Positions 17,174 to 25,137 of a stretch of 64,000 nt of DNA are shown one piece after another. Under the pieces are notes generated by a model. The model worked only from the letters and a program-made list of their open reading frames with translations. It was not told the origin of the DNA and ran no database searches. Numbering within the stretch: the stretch's first letter is position 1; every line of letters begins with the position of its first letter. The DNA comes from Diaminobutyricimonas aerilata (GTDB lineage Bacteria > Actinomycetota > Actinomycetes > Actinomycetales > Microbacteriaceae). A program made the translations under genes and the position numbers. The stretch spans positions 1,449,304 through 1,513,303 of the forward strand of contig NZ_PGFF01000001.1 of NCBI RefSeq assembly GCF_002797715.1, in the 5' to 3' direction.

Positions 17174-18161
17174 GGTCACCGCGCCCGACGTCAGCGTCGT
17201 GCTGCCCGTCTACAACGGCGCCGAGTACCTCGACGATGCGGTGCGTCGGCTCGCGCGGCAGGAAGGCGCCCGCATCGAGATCGTCGTCGTCGACGACGGG
17301 TCGGGCGACGACACCGAACGGATCGGACGCGCCCTCGCCGCCGCCGGGCTCGTCCGCTACTTCCGGCAACCGCAGAACGCGGGCGTCGCGGCCGCCCGGG
17401 AGCGAGCGGTGCGGGAGGCGACGGGAGAGTACGTGTGGTTCGTCGACGCCGACGACCGATGGGCCGACGACGCCGTCGCGACGCTGCTCGGGGAGGCGCG
17501 ACGCTCCGGCGCCGACGTCGTGGTCGCGGGAGCCCACTACGTGTTCCCCGACGGCAAGGACGACAAGCCCGTCGGGTCCCCGCGGCTGAACGGCCCGCTG
17601 ACCGCCGAGGCGGCCTTCCGGGCGTTCCTGCGCGGTGAACTCACCGGCCACCTCTGGAACAAGCTGTTCCGCCGTGAGCGGGCCCTCGACATCATCTACA
17701 CGCGCGCCCGCGTGCACTCGGACCAGGCGATGGTCGCCCAGCTGCTCGCCTCCGCCGTGCGCGGGGTCTCGGTGATCCCGGACCTCGTCTACTCGTACCT
17801 GCTGCGAGAGGGGTCGATCATCCGCTCCGGCACGCGTCGGGCGGAGTCGCTCGTGCTCGTCGGCGACGCGGTCCGCGACGCCGCCGGTGCCCTCGACCCG
17901 GCCATCCTGGCCTCGACCGACTACGAGTACTACGTGCAGCGGTTCATCGTGCTGTCAGCCCTCAAGGACGCGACCTCGCAGTCGTACGACGACGCCGCGG
18001 CGCGGGCACTGGCGCGCCAGATCCGGCGCCGCATCAGCCTGCGCGGCCTGCGCGCCGTCGCGGCGCGACGCGACCCGAAGCGGCTCGCCCTGCTCGGCGC
18101 GGGGCGATTCGCCCCGCCGCTCTACCGTTTCGCGATGTCACGCGGGCGGGCGCGCGCCTGA
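17166..18161 (+). CDS. Glycosyltransferase family 2
   Basis: 331 residues, GTG start overlapping the GT4 gene by 8 bp. The GT-A fold begins VSVVLPVYNGAEYLDDAVRR and has the metal-binding DxD as VDADDRW at about residue 95. Residues 200-330 are a basic helical extension likely to touch the membrane. It is an inverting transferase, the last gene of the rightward arm and the last glycosyltransferase on this side. It converges on the Tat-exported hydrolase gene. Confidence 0.88.
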   Translation: MAEVTAPDVSVVLPVYNGAEYLDDAVRRLARQEGARIEIVVVDDGSGDDTERIGRALAAAGLVRYFRQPQNAGVAAARERAVREATGEYVWFVDADDRWADDAVATLLGEARRSGADVVVAGAHYVFPDGKDDKPVGSPRLNGPLTAEAAFRAFLRGELTGHLWNKLFRRERALDIIYTRARVHSDQAMVAQLLASAVRGVSVIPDLVYSYLLREGSIIRSGTRRAESLVLVGDAVRDAAGALDPAILASTDYEYYVQRFIVLSALKDATSQSYDDAAARALARQIRRRISLRGLRAVAARRDPKRLALLGAGRFAPPLYRFAMSRGRARA

Positions 18162-18196
18162 CCCGGTCGGGCCGGGCGCACGCCCTCGCGGGTCAG
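18160..18196. terminator. Possible bidirectional terminator between convergent genes
   Basis: TGACCCG and CGGGTCA (7 bp) bracket an inner GGGC/GCCC hairpin and include the stop codons of both converging genes. No T-run follows, as is common at this GC content. Weak evidence. Confidence 0.35.
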
Positions 18197-19113
18197 CGCC
18201 CGAGCCAGCGGCCGAAGGTCGAGATCATGTCGGAGTTGACCCAGCCCGGGATCTGGTGGCCGAGCGCGTGCGTGCGGACCGTCGTCTCGAGCGCGGTGGG
18301 CTTCGCGTCACGGATCAGCGCGAGACCGTGCGCCGCCTGCGGCAGCACGACGTCGGGGTGGCTCGAGTCCGAGACGACGACGCGGATGCGCGAGCCCGTC
18401 CATGCGCTCCCCGGCAGGTTCGCGGGGTTGTAGGCGCGCATGAGCGCTTCGTCCCAGTTGTACGCGGGGCCGATGCGGTCGGGTGTGGCGCGGTAGCGCT
18501 CCTCGACGTCGTAGATCGAGTTGGCCATGTAGAGGCCCGAGATGTACGGCATGAGCTTCTTGCCGAGCGTGAACGAGGCCATCGCCCCGCCACCGGAGTT
18601 GGCGCGCAGGAAGTTGGCGCGGATGGTGAACAGGTTCTTGATCCAGTTCCAGCCGGCGACCTGGGCCTCCACGGCCTTGGGGTTCGTGTAGATCGACCCA
18701 CCGAGGTTCTGGCAGATGCTGATCGCGCCGTTGTCGACCGCGAGCTCCGCCGGGTACTTGAACGCGCTGTTGAGCGAGCTGTGCGTGCTGCCGGTCGCGT
18801 GGTAGAACCACACGACGCCGGCGAGCGTCTTGGATCCCGGCCGCACGGACTGCGGCACGAAGATGCGCGCCCGGTCGCCTCCGATCGACACCTCGATGTT
18901 GTCGTAGAGCGTTCCGCCCGCCGAGACCTGGTTCGCGAGTCGCGACACCTCGCCCGGCAGCTTCGGGATCGGGTTCGGCGTCGCGGCCCACGCGGTCTGC
19001 GTGCCGCCCAGCCCGAGCGCGAACGCTCCGGCGGCCGCCGACGCGAGCAGCGTGCGTCGGCTGGTGCGTCCCGCCGGCGACAGGGATCGTCCCGTAGTGG
19101 TCTCGTGCATCAT
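18193..19113 (-). CDS. Tat-exported alpha/beta hydrolase-like protein
   Basis: 306 residues from the ATG at 19113 (GGAGAG five bases upstream; a second ATG follows directly). The N-terminus has the twin-arginine signal SRRTLLASAAAGAFALGLGG, so the protein is exported folded. The mature part looks like an esterase/phospholipase-type alpha/beta hydrolase: a VVWFYHATGS oxyanion strand, RANSGGGAMAS as nucleophile elbow (A-x-S-x-G instead of G-x-S-x-G), SSHPDVV and a late histidine in ALGHQIPGW. Placed in the polysaccharide locus, it may trim or de-acylate the polymer outside the cell; substrate unknown. It is transcribed from TAGAGT at 19167-19172 with a leader of about 50 bases. Confidence 0.75.
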   Translation of the reverse strand: MMHETTTGRSLSPAGRTSRRTLLASAAAGAFALGLGGTQTAWAATPNPIPKLPGEVSRLANQVSAGGTLYDNIEVSIGGDRARIFVPQSVRPGSKTLAGVVWFYHATGSTHSSLNSAFKYPAELAVDNGAISICQNLGGSIYTNPKAVEAQVAGWNWIKNLFTIRANFLRANSGGGAMASFTLGKKLMPYISGLYMANSIYDVEERYRATPDRIGPAYNWDEALMRAYNPANLPGSAWTGSRIRVVVSDSSHPDVVLPQAAHGLALIRDAKPTALETTVRTHALGHQIPGWVNSDMISTFGRWLGR

Positions 19114-19162
19114 GCCCTCTCCAAAATCCGCGCAATGCGCGAACAGCCCCCAGAAACAGTGA

Positions 19163-19176
19163 CCCCACTCTAGGGG
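19163..19176 (-). promoter_or_regulatory. -10 box framed by CCCC/GGGG
   Basis: On the minus strand CCCC-TAGAGT-GGGG: a -10 hexamer exactly between two complementary tracts, upstream of the Tat hydrolase. The leader that follows contains a CGCGCA/TGCGCG palindrome at 19129-19141. Confidence 0.4.
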
Positions 19177-19236
19177 ACGCATGTTTCCCGCGGATGCCGC
19201 GGCGCCCCACGATTTACACGCCGTTCACGTGGCGGG

Positions 19237-19252
19237 GGACCCCCGTGCGGGG
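19237..19252 (+). promoter_or_regulatory. GGACCCCCGTG element upstream of the DUF218 gene
   Basis: GGACCCCCGTGCGGGG, ending 20 bases before the TACGAT box, where the -35 region should be. Nearly the same string, GGACCCCCCGTGTGGGGGG, lies on the minus strand at 24794-24812 before the initiating transferase. Confidence 0.35.
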
Positions 19253-19272
19253 TACACGCTCCGAAACCGCCC

Positions 19273-19278
19273 TACGAT
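19273..19278 (+). promoter_or_regulatory. -10 box of leaderless promoter (TACGAT)
   Basis: TACGAT, six bases, then the ATG at 19285; no ribosome site. Confidence 0.55.
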
Positions 19279-19284
19279 GGCGGG

Positions 19285-19851
19285 ATGGCGAGACGGCGCG
19301 GCAGGTGGATGTTCCGCGCCCTCACCGCACTGGTCTCGGTGATCGCGCTCATCGTCATCGCCGGACTCCCTCTCTACGTGTTCCCGACGTCGGACGAGCC
19401 GCGCAAGGTGGACGTCGTCTACGTCATCGGTCCGGCGACCCCGTCGCGACTCGAGCTCGCCCGCCATCTGATCGTCGACGAGGGCATCAGCGACACCCTG
19501 CTGATCTCGGTTCCGGAGTACGGGGTGCGCAGCGCGCACCGGTGGTCGAAGTGCGTGAAGGATCCGATCAAGTTCGACGTGCTGTGCGAGCACTCCGAGC
19601 CCTTCACGACGCAAGGAGAAGCGCAGACGCTCGCCCGACTCGCCCGAGAGCACGGGTGGGAGTCGGCCGCGGTGATCACGTTCACCCCGCACGTCACGCG
19701 CACCCGGCTCATCATGGAGCGGTGTTTCCCCGGCGACGAGCTCGATGTGATCGTGGATCCGGCGCCGCTGCGTCCCGAAGACTGGGTCTGGCACTACGTC
19801 TATCAGACCGGTGCCTTCATCAAGGCGCTCACCGTCGCGACGGACTGCTGA
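19285..19851 (+). CDS. YdcF/DUF218-family membrane-anchored protein
   Basis: 188 residues. One N-terminal membrane helix (about 9-31), then a DUF218/YdcF-like Rossmann-type domain: DVVYVIGPATPSRLELARHL, TTQGEAQTLARLAREHGW with the conserved T-x-GEA motif, and VITFTPHVTRTRLIMERCF with a conserved His-Arg pair. The domain is outside or membrane-facing. SanA/YdcF proteins are linked to envelope integrity and lipid-linked sugar handling, but their chemistry is not settled. It is a single gene within the polysaccharide locus, with a probable leaderless promoter and the recurrent GGACCCCC element upstream. Confidence 0.75.
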   Translation: MARRRGRWMFRALTALVSVIALIVIAGLPLYVFPTSDEPRKVDVVYVIGPATPSRLELARHLIVDEGISDTLLISVPEYGVRSAHRWSKCVKDPIKFDVLCEHSEPFTTQGEAQTLARLAREHGWESAAVITFTPHVTRTRLIMERCFPGDELDVIVDPAPLRPEDWVWHYVYQTGAFIKALTVATDC

Positions 19852-19981
19852 GCCGCTTCACCCCCGCGCGGGTGCCCCCCGGAAACGGTGGAAGACAAAT
19901 CGCTCCGGCTTCCTTACACTGAAACTGCGCCACGGTCGGGGGATCGGGCGTTTTCACTGAGACTTCCGGGGGGAAAAGTCC

Positions 19982-21736
19982 ATGCTTCGTCGTTCGTCCA
20001 CGAGGAACCGCCACCGCATCGGTCGTCGGCTGGCCATCGCCGCCGCCACCGTCGTCGCCGTCGCGGCCGGTTCGATCTCGTCCATCGCCCTCCTCCAGCC
20101 CGCCGCCGTGGAGGCGGCCGAGCCGACCGTCGTGACGCCGGGCTACTACGAGGAGACCTCCGCCGCGCTCGTCTACGAGGGCAGCTGGCGGGTCATGAGT
20201 TCCGCGAGCGACAGCGCGCGGGCCTCCAACTATCTCAACGGCGCCGGCTCGGTGTCGCTGACCTTCCGCGGTCAGGGCATCAAGTGGATCAGCCGCACGA
20301 CCGCGAGTTCGGGCATCAACGACGTCTACATCGACGGCGTGCTCGTCGAGCGGGTCGACCGCTACTCGCCGTCCAACGTCTTCAAGAAGGTCGTCTTCGA
20401 GAAGAACGACCTCAGTGACGGGGTGCACACCATCCGGATCGAATGGACCGGCAAGCGCAACCCGGCCTCGACCGGCGGCAACGTGCTCGTCGACGCGTTC
20501 GAGGTGCCGAACCTGCGCGCCGTGCCGGCTCCCGCCGAGGTGCGGGCGGATGCGGTGGCCGTGCGCGGGATCACGCTCGGCTGGAGCCCGGTCGCGGTCT
20601 CCGATCTCGCCGCGTACCGCGTCTACCGCGCGCTTGCGGGGGAGACGCTCGAACCGATCGCCCAGCTGCCGGCGACGCAGACCACCTACGAGGACATCGG
20701 CATCGAGTCGGCCCGCACCTACCGTTACGCGATCACCGCGGTGCGCGCGAGTGGCACCGAGTCCGACCACAGCCCCGAGCTGCAGGTGAAGTCGGCTCCG
20801 ATGACCGGGACCGTCGGCGCGCGTGCGGCGAACTGCCCCGCGGCGACCGTCGTCGTGCGCACCTCGGCCGAGTTCAAGGCCGCCCTCGCCGCGGCCGGAC
20901 CCGGCACGAGCATCCACATGGCGCCCGGCACCTACCGGCTGAAGGGCGGGTTCAAGGTCTACGCCTCGGGCAGCGCCACCGACCCGATCTGGATCTGCGG
21001 TTCCGCACAGTCGGTCATCACGACCGGATCGCTCACGGCCGACCACGGCATCATGGTCAACGGGGTGCACGATGTCGTCCTGACCGGATTCGCCATCGAC
21101 ACCGCGCACAAGGGCGTCACGATCATCTCGAGCTCGCGGGTGGTCGTCTCCGACCTGACCGTGCAGAACATCGGCTACGAGGCCATCCACCTGCGCAACC
21201 AGACGACCGACGCCGAGGTGAGCTACAACACCGTGCGCAACACGGGCCTGGTCGAGCCGCGCTTCGGCGAGGGCGTCTACGTGGGCACCTCCGACGAGAA
21301 CTGGTGCTCGGTCAACAACTGCCAGCCGGACCGCACCGACCGCGTCCGCGTGATGAACAACACCTTCTCGGGCATCGGCACCGAGCCGATCGAGGCGAAG
21401 GCCGGTACGAGCGACGGCATCGTCGCGGGCAACGTCTTCACCGACGCCCGTGCCGACGGCGTCGAGGACGCGTGGGTGCTCGTGAAGGGCAACGGCTGGT
21501 ACGTCGCCGACAACCGCGGCTCCGAGAGCCCCGCCAACGGCTACGCCGTCAACGCGAGCGTCGTGGGTTGGGGCGAGAGCAACGTGTTCGCCCGCAACAC
21601 GGCGATCGACGTCGCCGGCTACGGCACGTGGCTGCACCAGCCGGCCGGTCGCGGCGACCTCGGCAACCGGGTGGCGTGCACGAACGTCGTGCAGGACGCC
21701 GCGCTCGGCTACTCGAACGTGAGCTGCATGCCCTGA
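19982..21736 (+). CDS. Secreted right-handed beta-helix protein with jelly-roll and fibronectin-III domains
   Basis: 584 residues. A basic start and hydrophobic core with VEAAE cleavage region form a Sec signal (about 1-45). Next comes a beta-sandwich resembling a carbohydrate-binding module (about 48-175: VTPGYYEETSAALVYEGSWR, DGVHTIRIEWTG), then a fibronectin-III-like domain (about 180-270: GITLGWSPVAVSDLAAYRVY), then a parallel beta-helix (about 285-584: SIHMAPGTYRLKGGFKVYAS, NIGYEAIHLRNQT). Such helices are typical of polysaccharide lyases, epimerases and hydrolases. Conserved cysteine pairs suit an exported protein. Within this locus it is a candidate extracellular polymer-modifying or -cutting enzyme. 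GGGGGGAAAAGTCC precedes the ATG as ribosome site. Confidence 0.8.
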   Translation: MLRRSSTRNRHRIGRRLAIAAATVVAVAAGSISSIALLQPAAVEAAEPTVVTPGYYEETSAALVYEGSWRVMSSASDSARASNYLNGAGSVSLTFRGQGIKWISRTTASSGINDVYIDGVLVERVDRYSPSNVFKKVVFEKNDLSDGVHTIRIEWTGKRNPASTGGNVLVDAFEVPNLRAVPAPAEVRADAVAVRGITLGWSPVAVSDLAAYRVYRALAGETLEPIAQLPATQTTYEDIGIESARTYRYAITAVRASGTESDHSPELQVKSAPMTGTVGARAANCPAATVVVRTSAEFKAALAAAGPGTSIHMAPGTYRLKGGFKVYASGSATDPIWICGSAQSVITTGSLTADHGIMVNGVHDVVLTGFAIDTAHKGVTIISSSRVVVSDLTVQNIGYEAIHLRNQTTDAEVSYNTVRNTGLVEPRFGEGVYVGTSDENWCSVNNCQPDRTDRVRVMNNTFSGIGTEPIEAKAGTSDGIVAGNVFTDARADGVEDAWVLVKGNGWYVADNRGSESPANGYAVNASVVGWGESNVFARNTAIDVAGYGTWLHQPAGRGDLGNRVACTNVVQDAALGYSNVSCMP

Positions 21737-21753
21737 TCCCGTGTGATCGATAC

Positions 21754-21784
21754 GAAGCCCCGCGCGGATTCCGCGCGGGGCTTC
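21754..21784. terminator. Strong hairpin terminator between convergent genes
   Basis: A perfect 15-bp inverted repeat with one central base (left arm GAAGCCCCGCGCGGA), between the ends of the beta-helix gene and of ugd. It can serve both directions. Confidence 0.8.
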
Positions 21785-21800
21785 GTCGATGCAGCAGGGG

Positions 21801-23108
21801 TCAGGGGCGGCCGAGCGCCCGGTAGCGCCAGCCGGCGGCGCGCCACTCGATCGGGTCGAGGCAGTTGCGACCGTCGACGACCGCGGGCGTACCCACCTTG
21901 GTGATGAGCTGCGACGGGTCGAGCTGCCGGTACTGCTTCCACTCGGTGAGCACCATGATCGCGTCGGCGCCCGAGACGGCCTCCTCGACGGTCTCGACGT
22001 AGGTGAGCTCGGGGAACCGGCGGCGGGCGTTCGGAATCGCCTCGGGGTCGGTGCACAGCACCGAGGCGCCCTGCAGCTCGAGCTGCGCCGCGACGTTGAG
22101 GGACGGCGAGTCGCGCACGTCGTCGCTGTCCGGCTTGAACGCGAGGCCGAGCACCGCGATCTTCTTGCCCAGGAGCGATCCGCCGCAGACCTCGCGGGCG
22201 AGATCGACGGCGCGGGCGCGACGGCGCATGTTGATCGAGTCGACCTCGCGCAGGAAGGTCAGCGCCTGGTCGGCGCCGAGCTCTCCGGCGCGGGCCATGA
22301 ACGCGCGGATGTCCTTCGGCAGACAACCGCCGCCGAAGCCGAGTCCGGCGTTGAGGAACCGGCGGCCGATGCGGGCGTCGTGACCGATCGCATCCGCGAG
22401 CTGGGTCACGTCCGCACCGGTGACCTCGCACACCTCGGCCATCGCGTTGATGAACGAGATCTTCGTCGCGAGGAACGCGTTGGCGGCGACCTTGACCAGT
22501 TCGGCCGTCTCGTAGTCGGTGGTGATGCGCGGGGTGCCCGTCGCGAGGGCCTTCCCGTAGATCTCGTCGAGCATCGCCCGAGCGGTCTCGCCGCTCGCAT
22601 CCTTCGACAGTCCGTACACGAAGCGGTCGGGCGTGAGCGTGTCCTCGATGGCGAAGCCCTCGCGGAGGAACTCGGGGTTCCAGGCGAGCATCGCACCGGA
22701 TGCCTCGACCTTCTCGGCCAGGGCTCGCGCGGTGCCCACGGGGACGGTCGACTTGCCGGCGACGAGCGACCCCTCCTTGAGATAGGGTAGCAGCCCGTCG
22801 ACGGCGGCGTTCACGTACCGCAGATCGGCGGCGTTCTCGCCCTTCTTCTGCGGCGTGCCGACGGCGATGAAGTGCACATCGGCCTCGGCCGCGGCGGACA
22901 TGTCGGTCGTGAACTGCAGGCGGCCGCTGGCCATCGAGCGTTCGAGCAGTTCGGGCAGGCCGGGTTCGAAGAACGGCGCCTGAGCCGCCTGCAGCGCGGC
23001 GATCTTCGCCTCGTCGACGTCGATGCCGACCACCTCGTGGCCGAGTTCGGCCATGCTCGCGGCGTGCACCGCGCCCAGGTAGCCGCAGCCGATGACGGAA
23101 ATGCGCAC
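21801..23108 (-). CDS. ugd: UDP-glucose 6-dehydrogenase
   Basis: 435 residues, GTG start with GGAGGAAC immediately upstream. NAD-binding motif ISVIGCGYLGAVHA, NPEFLREG, the lysine motif VKVAANAFLATKISFINAM and the catalytic cysteine in GGGCLPKDIRAF are all intact. It oxidises UDP-glucose twice to UDP-glucuronate, supplying an acidic sugar (or its epimers or decarboxylated derivatives) to the polysaccharide. It lies 77 bases downstream of the initiating transferase gene, probably in one transcript. Length is standard for the family. Confidence 0.96.
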   Translation of the reverse strand: MRISVIGCGYLGAVHAASMAELGHEVVGIDVDEAKIAALQAAQAPFFEPGLPELLERSMASGRLQFTTDMSAAAEADVHFIAVGTPQKKGENAADLRYVNAAVDGLLPYLKEGSLVAGKSTVPVGTARALAEKVEASGAMLAWNPEFLREGFAIEDTLTPDRFVYGLSKDASGETARAMLDEIYGKALATGTPRITTDYETAELVKVAANAFLATKISFINAMAEVCEVTGADVTQLADAIGHDARIGRRFLNAGLGFGGGCLPKDIRAFMARAGELGADQALTFLREVDSINMRRRARAVDLAREVCGGSLLGKKIAVLGLAFKPDSDDVRDSPSLNVAAQLELQGASVLCTDPEAIPNARRRFPELTYVETVEEAVSGADAIMVLTEWKQYRQLDPSQLITKVGTPAVVDGRNCLDPIEWRAAGWRYRALGRP

Positions 23109-23185
23109 TTGTTCCTCCGTTGTGCTCAGGATGGGCGCACCGGACGGCGCACCCCTTCGGTGAAGTGGGGGGACGGGGTGAGCCG

Positions 23186-24679
23186 TCAGTACGCGCCGTC
23201 GCGTGCGAGCACGGCTTTCGCCGTGCGCCAGAGGATGATGAGGTCGCCGGTCATCGTCCAGTTCTCGACGTAGAACAGGTCGAGCCGCACGCTCTCCTCC
23301 CACGAGAGGTTGGAGCGGCCGCTCACCTGCCACAGGCCGGTGATGCCCGGCTTGACGAGGAAGCGGCGGTGCACGTGCCGCTCGTACTCCTCGACCTCGC
23401 TCTCCAGCGGGGGACGCGGACCGATGAGCGACATCGACCCCATGAGCACGTTGATCAGCTGCGGCAGCTCGTCGAGGCTGAAGCGCCGCAGCACGCGACC
23501 GATCGGCGTGACCCGGGGGTCGTCCTTCATCTTGAACATGACGCTGTTGCCCGCGTCGCGCTCGCGGTCGCGGAGCTCCTCGAGCACCGCTTCGGCGTCG
23601 GGCACCATCGAGCGGAACTTGAGCATGGTGAACGGCTCGCCGTTCTTGCCGATGCGGTTCTGGCGGAACAGCACAGGGCCGGGGGTGCTCAACCGCACGG
23701 CGGCGGCGATGAAGATCAGCACGGGGCTCAGCAGGAGGATGAGCAGGGACGAGACGACGATGTCGAAGATGCGCTTCGAATAGGTCTTGCCGCCCGCGTA
23801 GCGCGGGGTCTCCACGTGGATGAGCGGGAACCCGGCGACGGGACGCGTGTGGATGCGCGGACCGCCGATGTCGGTGAGGCTCGGGGCGACGATGAGGTGC
23901 TGACGGCCCGGTTCCAGCTGCCAGCTCAATTCCCGCACGCGGTCCGGCGGGAGCGCGTCGGAGCTCGTGATGATGACGGTGTCGGCGCCGCTGGCCTCGA
24001 TGGCCGCGAGCAGTCGGTCGAACTCGCCGATGATCGGGACCTCGGCGGCCATGTTGATGTCGGTGGCCTGCCCGGGCGGCACGCACGCGCCGAGCACGTG
24101 GTATCCGGCTTCGGGCACCCGCGCGAGCTCGCGCGCGGTGTGCGACACCGAGACGGCCGATCCGACCAGCAGCACCTTGGCCGCGAACTCGCCCTCCTTG
24201 CGCTTGGCCGTGAGCCAGAGCCGCCAGAGGTGACGCACGAGCACGAGCGTCGCGAGCCCGATGGGAAGGGCGATCAGGAAGTAGCCGCGCGCGAGTTCCA
24301 AGTCGAACAGGTACGCGATGATCGCGAGCGACCCGAAGGTCGCGAACGACGCCTGCAGCACCCGGCGGTACTCGGTGAAGCCGATGCCAACCACGCGGCT
24401 GTCGCGGCTCGCGAAGAAGGCGAGCGCGGTGAGCCAGGCGATCGTGAGCACTACGGAGTAGACGGTGCCGAAGGGCACCGCCTCGCGGACGGGGACCGGC
24501 TCGCCCTCGAGGAACGAGAGCAGACGGACCCAGACGATCTGGGCGCCGAAGACGGCGGAGATGACGACGAGCGCATCGGTGAGCAGGAGCCGGCGCGCGT
24601 AGCGCGTCTCCCAGCCCACCCGAGCTGCGCGGTCGATGATCGTCGGTTCGTCGATCTCGTGGCGCAGCGCAACAGACAT
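23186..24679 (-). CDS. Initiating polyprenyl-phosphate sugar phosphotransferase (CpsE/WbaP-like)
   Basis: 497 residues. The N-terminal part has about five membrane helices and a CoA-binding-like Rossmann region (VLLVGSAVSVSHTARELARV). The C-terminal catalytic domain starts with a hydrophobic re-entrant segment KRIFDIVVSSLLILLLSP, then TPGPVLFRQNRIGKNGEPFT, MLKFRSMVPDAE, DELPQLINVLMGSMSLIGPR and FLVKPGITGLWQVSGRSNLS, all diagnostic. It moves a hexose-1-phosphate onto undecaprenyl phosphate, the first committed step of the repeat unit. GAAGGA precedes the ATG. Transcription probably starts from TAGCTT at 24710-24715. Confidence 0.93.
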   Translation of the reverse strand: MSVALRHEIDEPTIIDRAARVGWETRYARRLLLTDALVVISAVFGAQIVWVRLLSFLEGEPVPVREAVPFGTVYSVVLTIAWLTALAFFASRDSRVVGIGFTEYRRVLQASFATFGSLAIIAYLFDLELARGYFLIALPIGLATLVLVRHLWRLWLTAKRKEGEFAAKVLLVGSAVSVSHTARELARVPEAGYHVLGACVPPGQATDINMAAEVPIIGEFDRLLAAIEASGADTVIITSSDALPPDRVRELSWQLEPGRQHLIVAPSLTDIGGPRIHTRPVAGFPLIHVETPRYAGGKTYSKRIFDIVVSSLLILLLSPVLIFIAAAVRLSTPGPVLFRQNRIGKNGEPFTMLKFRSMVPDAEAVLEELRDRERDAGNSVMFKMKDDPRVTPIGRVLRRFSLDELPQLINVLMGSMSLIGPRPPLESEVEEYERHVHRRFLVKPGITGLWQVSGRSNLSWEESVRLDLFYVENWTMTGDLIILWRTAKAVLARDGAY

Positions 24680-24709
24680 TATTCGATCCTTCGCTGGGGG
24701 GATTCCCTC

Positions 24710-24715
24710 AAGCTA
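24710..24715 (-). promoter_or_regulatory. Probable -10 box for the initiating transferase
   Basis: TAGCTT on the minus strand, giving a leader of about 24 bases that includes the GAAGGA ribosome site. The rest of the 24680-24828 spacer is an unusually AT-rich patch (about 24750-24790) and the G/C-tract element listed next. Confidence 0.4.
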
Positions 24716-24792
24716 CCGCGAGCCCCCGACGGAGCGAAGCGCGGTCAACCGAAATTAATGAATGTGACAACGAGGTTTAACATCCTCGTAAC

Positions 24793-24825
24793 ACCCCCCA
24801 CACGGGGGGTCCTCTATACGGGGGA
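24793..24825 (-). promoter_or_regulatory. G/C-tract hairpin and GGACCCCC-type element upstream of the initiating transferase
   Basis: ACCCCCC-ACAC-GGGGGGT is a perfect 7-bp hairpin (24793-24810). Read on the minus strand the region is TCCCCCGTAT (24816-24825), a short spacer, then GGACCCCCCGTGTGGGG. Both parts recur elsewhere in the locus (10001-10010 and 19237-19252). It sits about 80 bases above the -10 box and directly after the small membrane protein gene, for which it may also act as terminator. Confidence 0.4.
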
Positions 24826-24828
24826 CAG

Positions 24829-25086
24829 TCAGGGCATCGACATCGCGACGACCACGATGATGGTCGTCAGCACGGCGCCTCCGGCGATCGAGGCCCAGGC
24901 AAGCAGGTCGGCGGCGGAGCGCGCGGGGCGGCGTCCCGTCAGATCGACGGTCTTGACATCGGAAAGGGCCATACCGCCAGAGTATTGATGCGCGCTCAGG
25001 CGCACTCGTCCCACTTCGGGGGACGTGTAGGCGGTCACCGGGATCGTGCCGGTGTTGGGTTCGGGTAGTGCTCGAGTCCACTTCAT
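24829..25086 (-). CDS. Small single-pass membrane protein, unknown function
   Basis: 85 residues beginning MKWTRALPEPNTGTIPVTAY. The polar N-terminal 60 residues are followed by one membrane helix at the very C-terminus (LLAWASIAGGAVLTTIIVVV), a tail-anchored layout. GAGGAG six bases before the ATG and a TAGCCT box at 25113-25118 support a real gene. No family recognised. It precedes the initiating transferase in the same direction, so a link to polysaccharide assembly is possible but unproven. Confidence 0.65.
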   Translation of the reverse strand: MKWTRALPEPNTGTIPVTAYTSPEVGRVRLSAHQYSGGMALSDVKTVDLTGRRPARSAADLLAWASIAGGAVLTTIIVVVAMSMP

Positions 25087-25112
25087 CGTGTGCTCCTCGT
25101 ATGGGTGAGGTC

Positions 25113-25118
25113 AGGCTA
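25113..25118 (-). promoter_or_regulatory. -10 box (TAGCCT) for the small membrane protein
   Basis: TAGCCT on the minus strand, 26 bases before the start codon, leaving room for the GAGGAG ribosome site. Confidence 0.4.
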
Positions 25119-25137
25119 GACCCAACGGGAGCGCGAT

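Noticed and set aside
23131-23155. Repeated GGCGCACC in the ugd leader, considered as a hairpin
   Set aside because: The two copies are in direct orientation, so no stem forms. Short direct repeats of this kind are expected by chance here.
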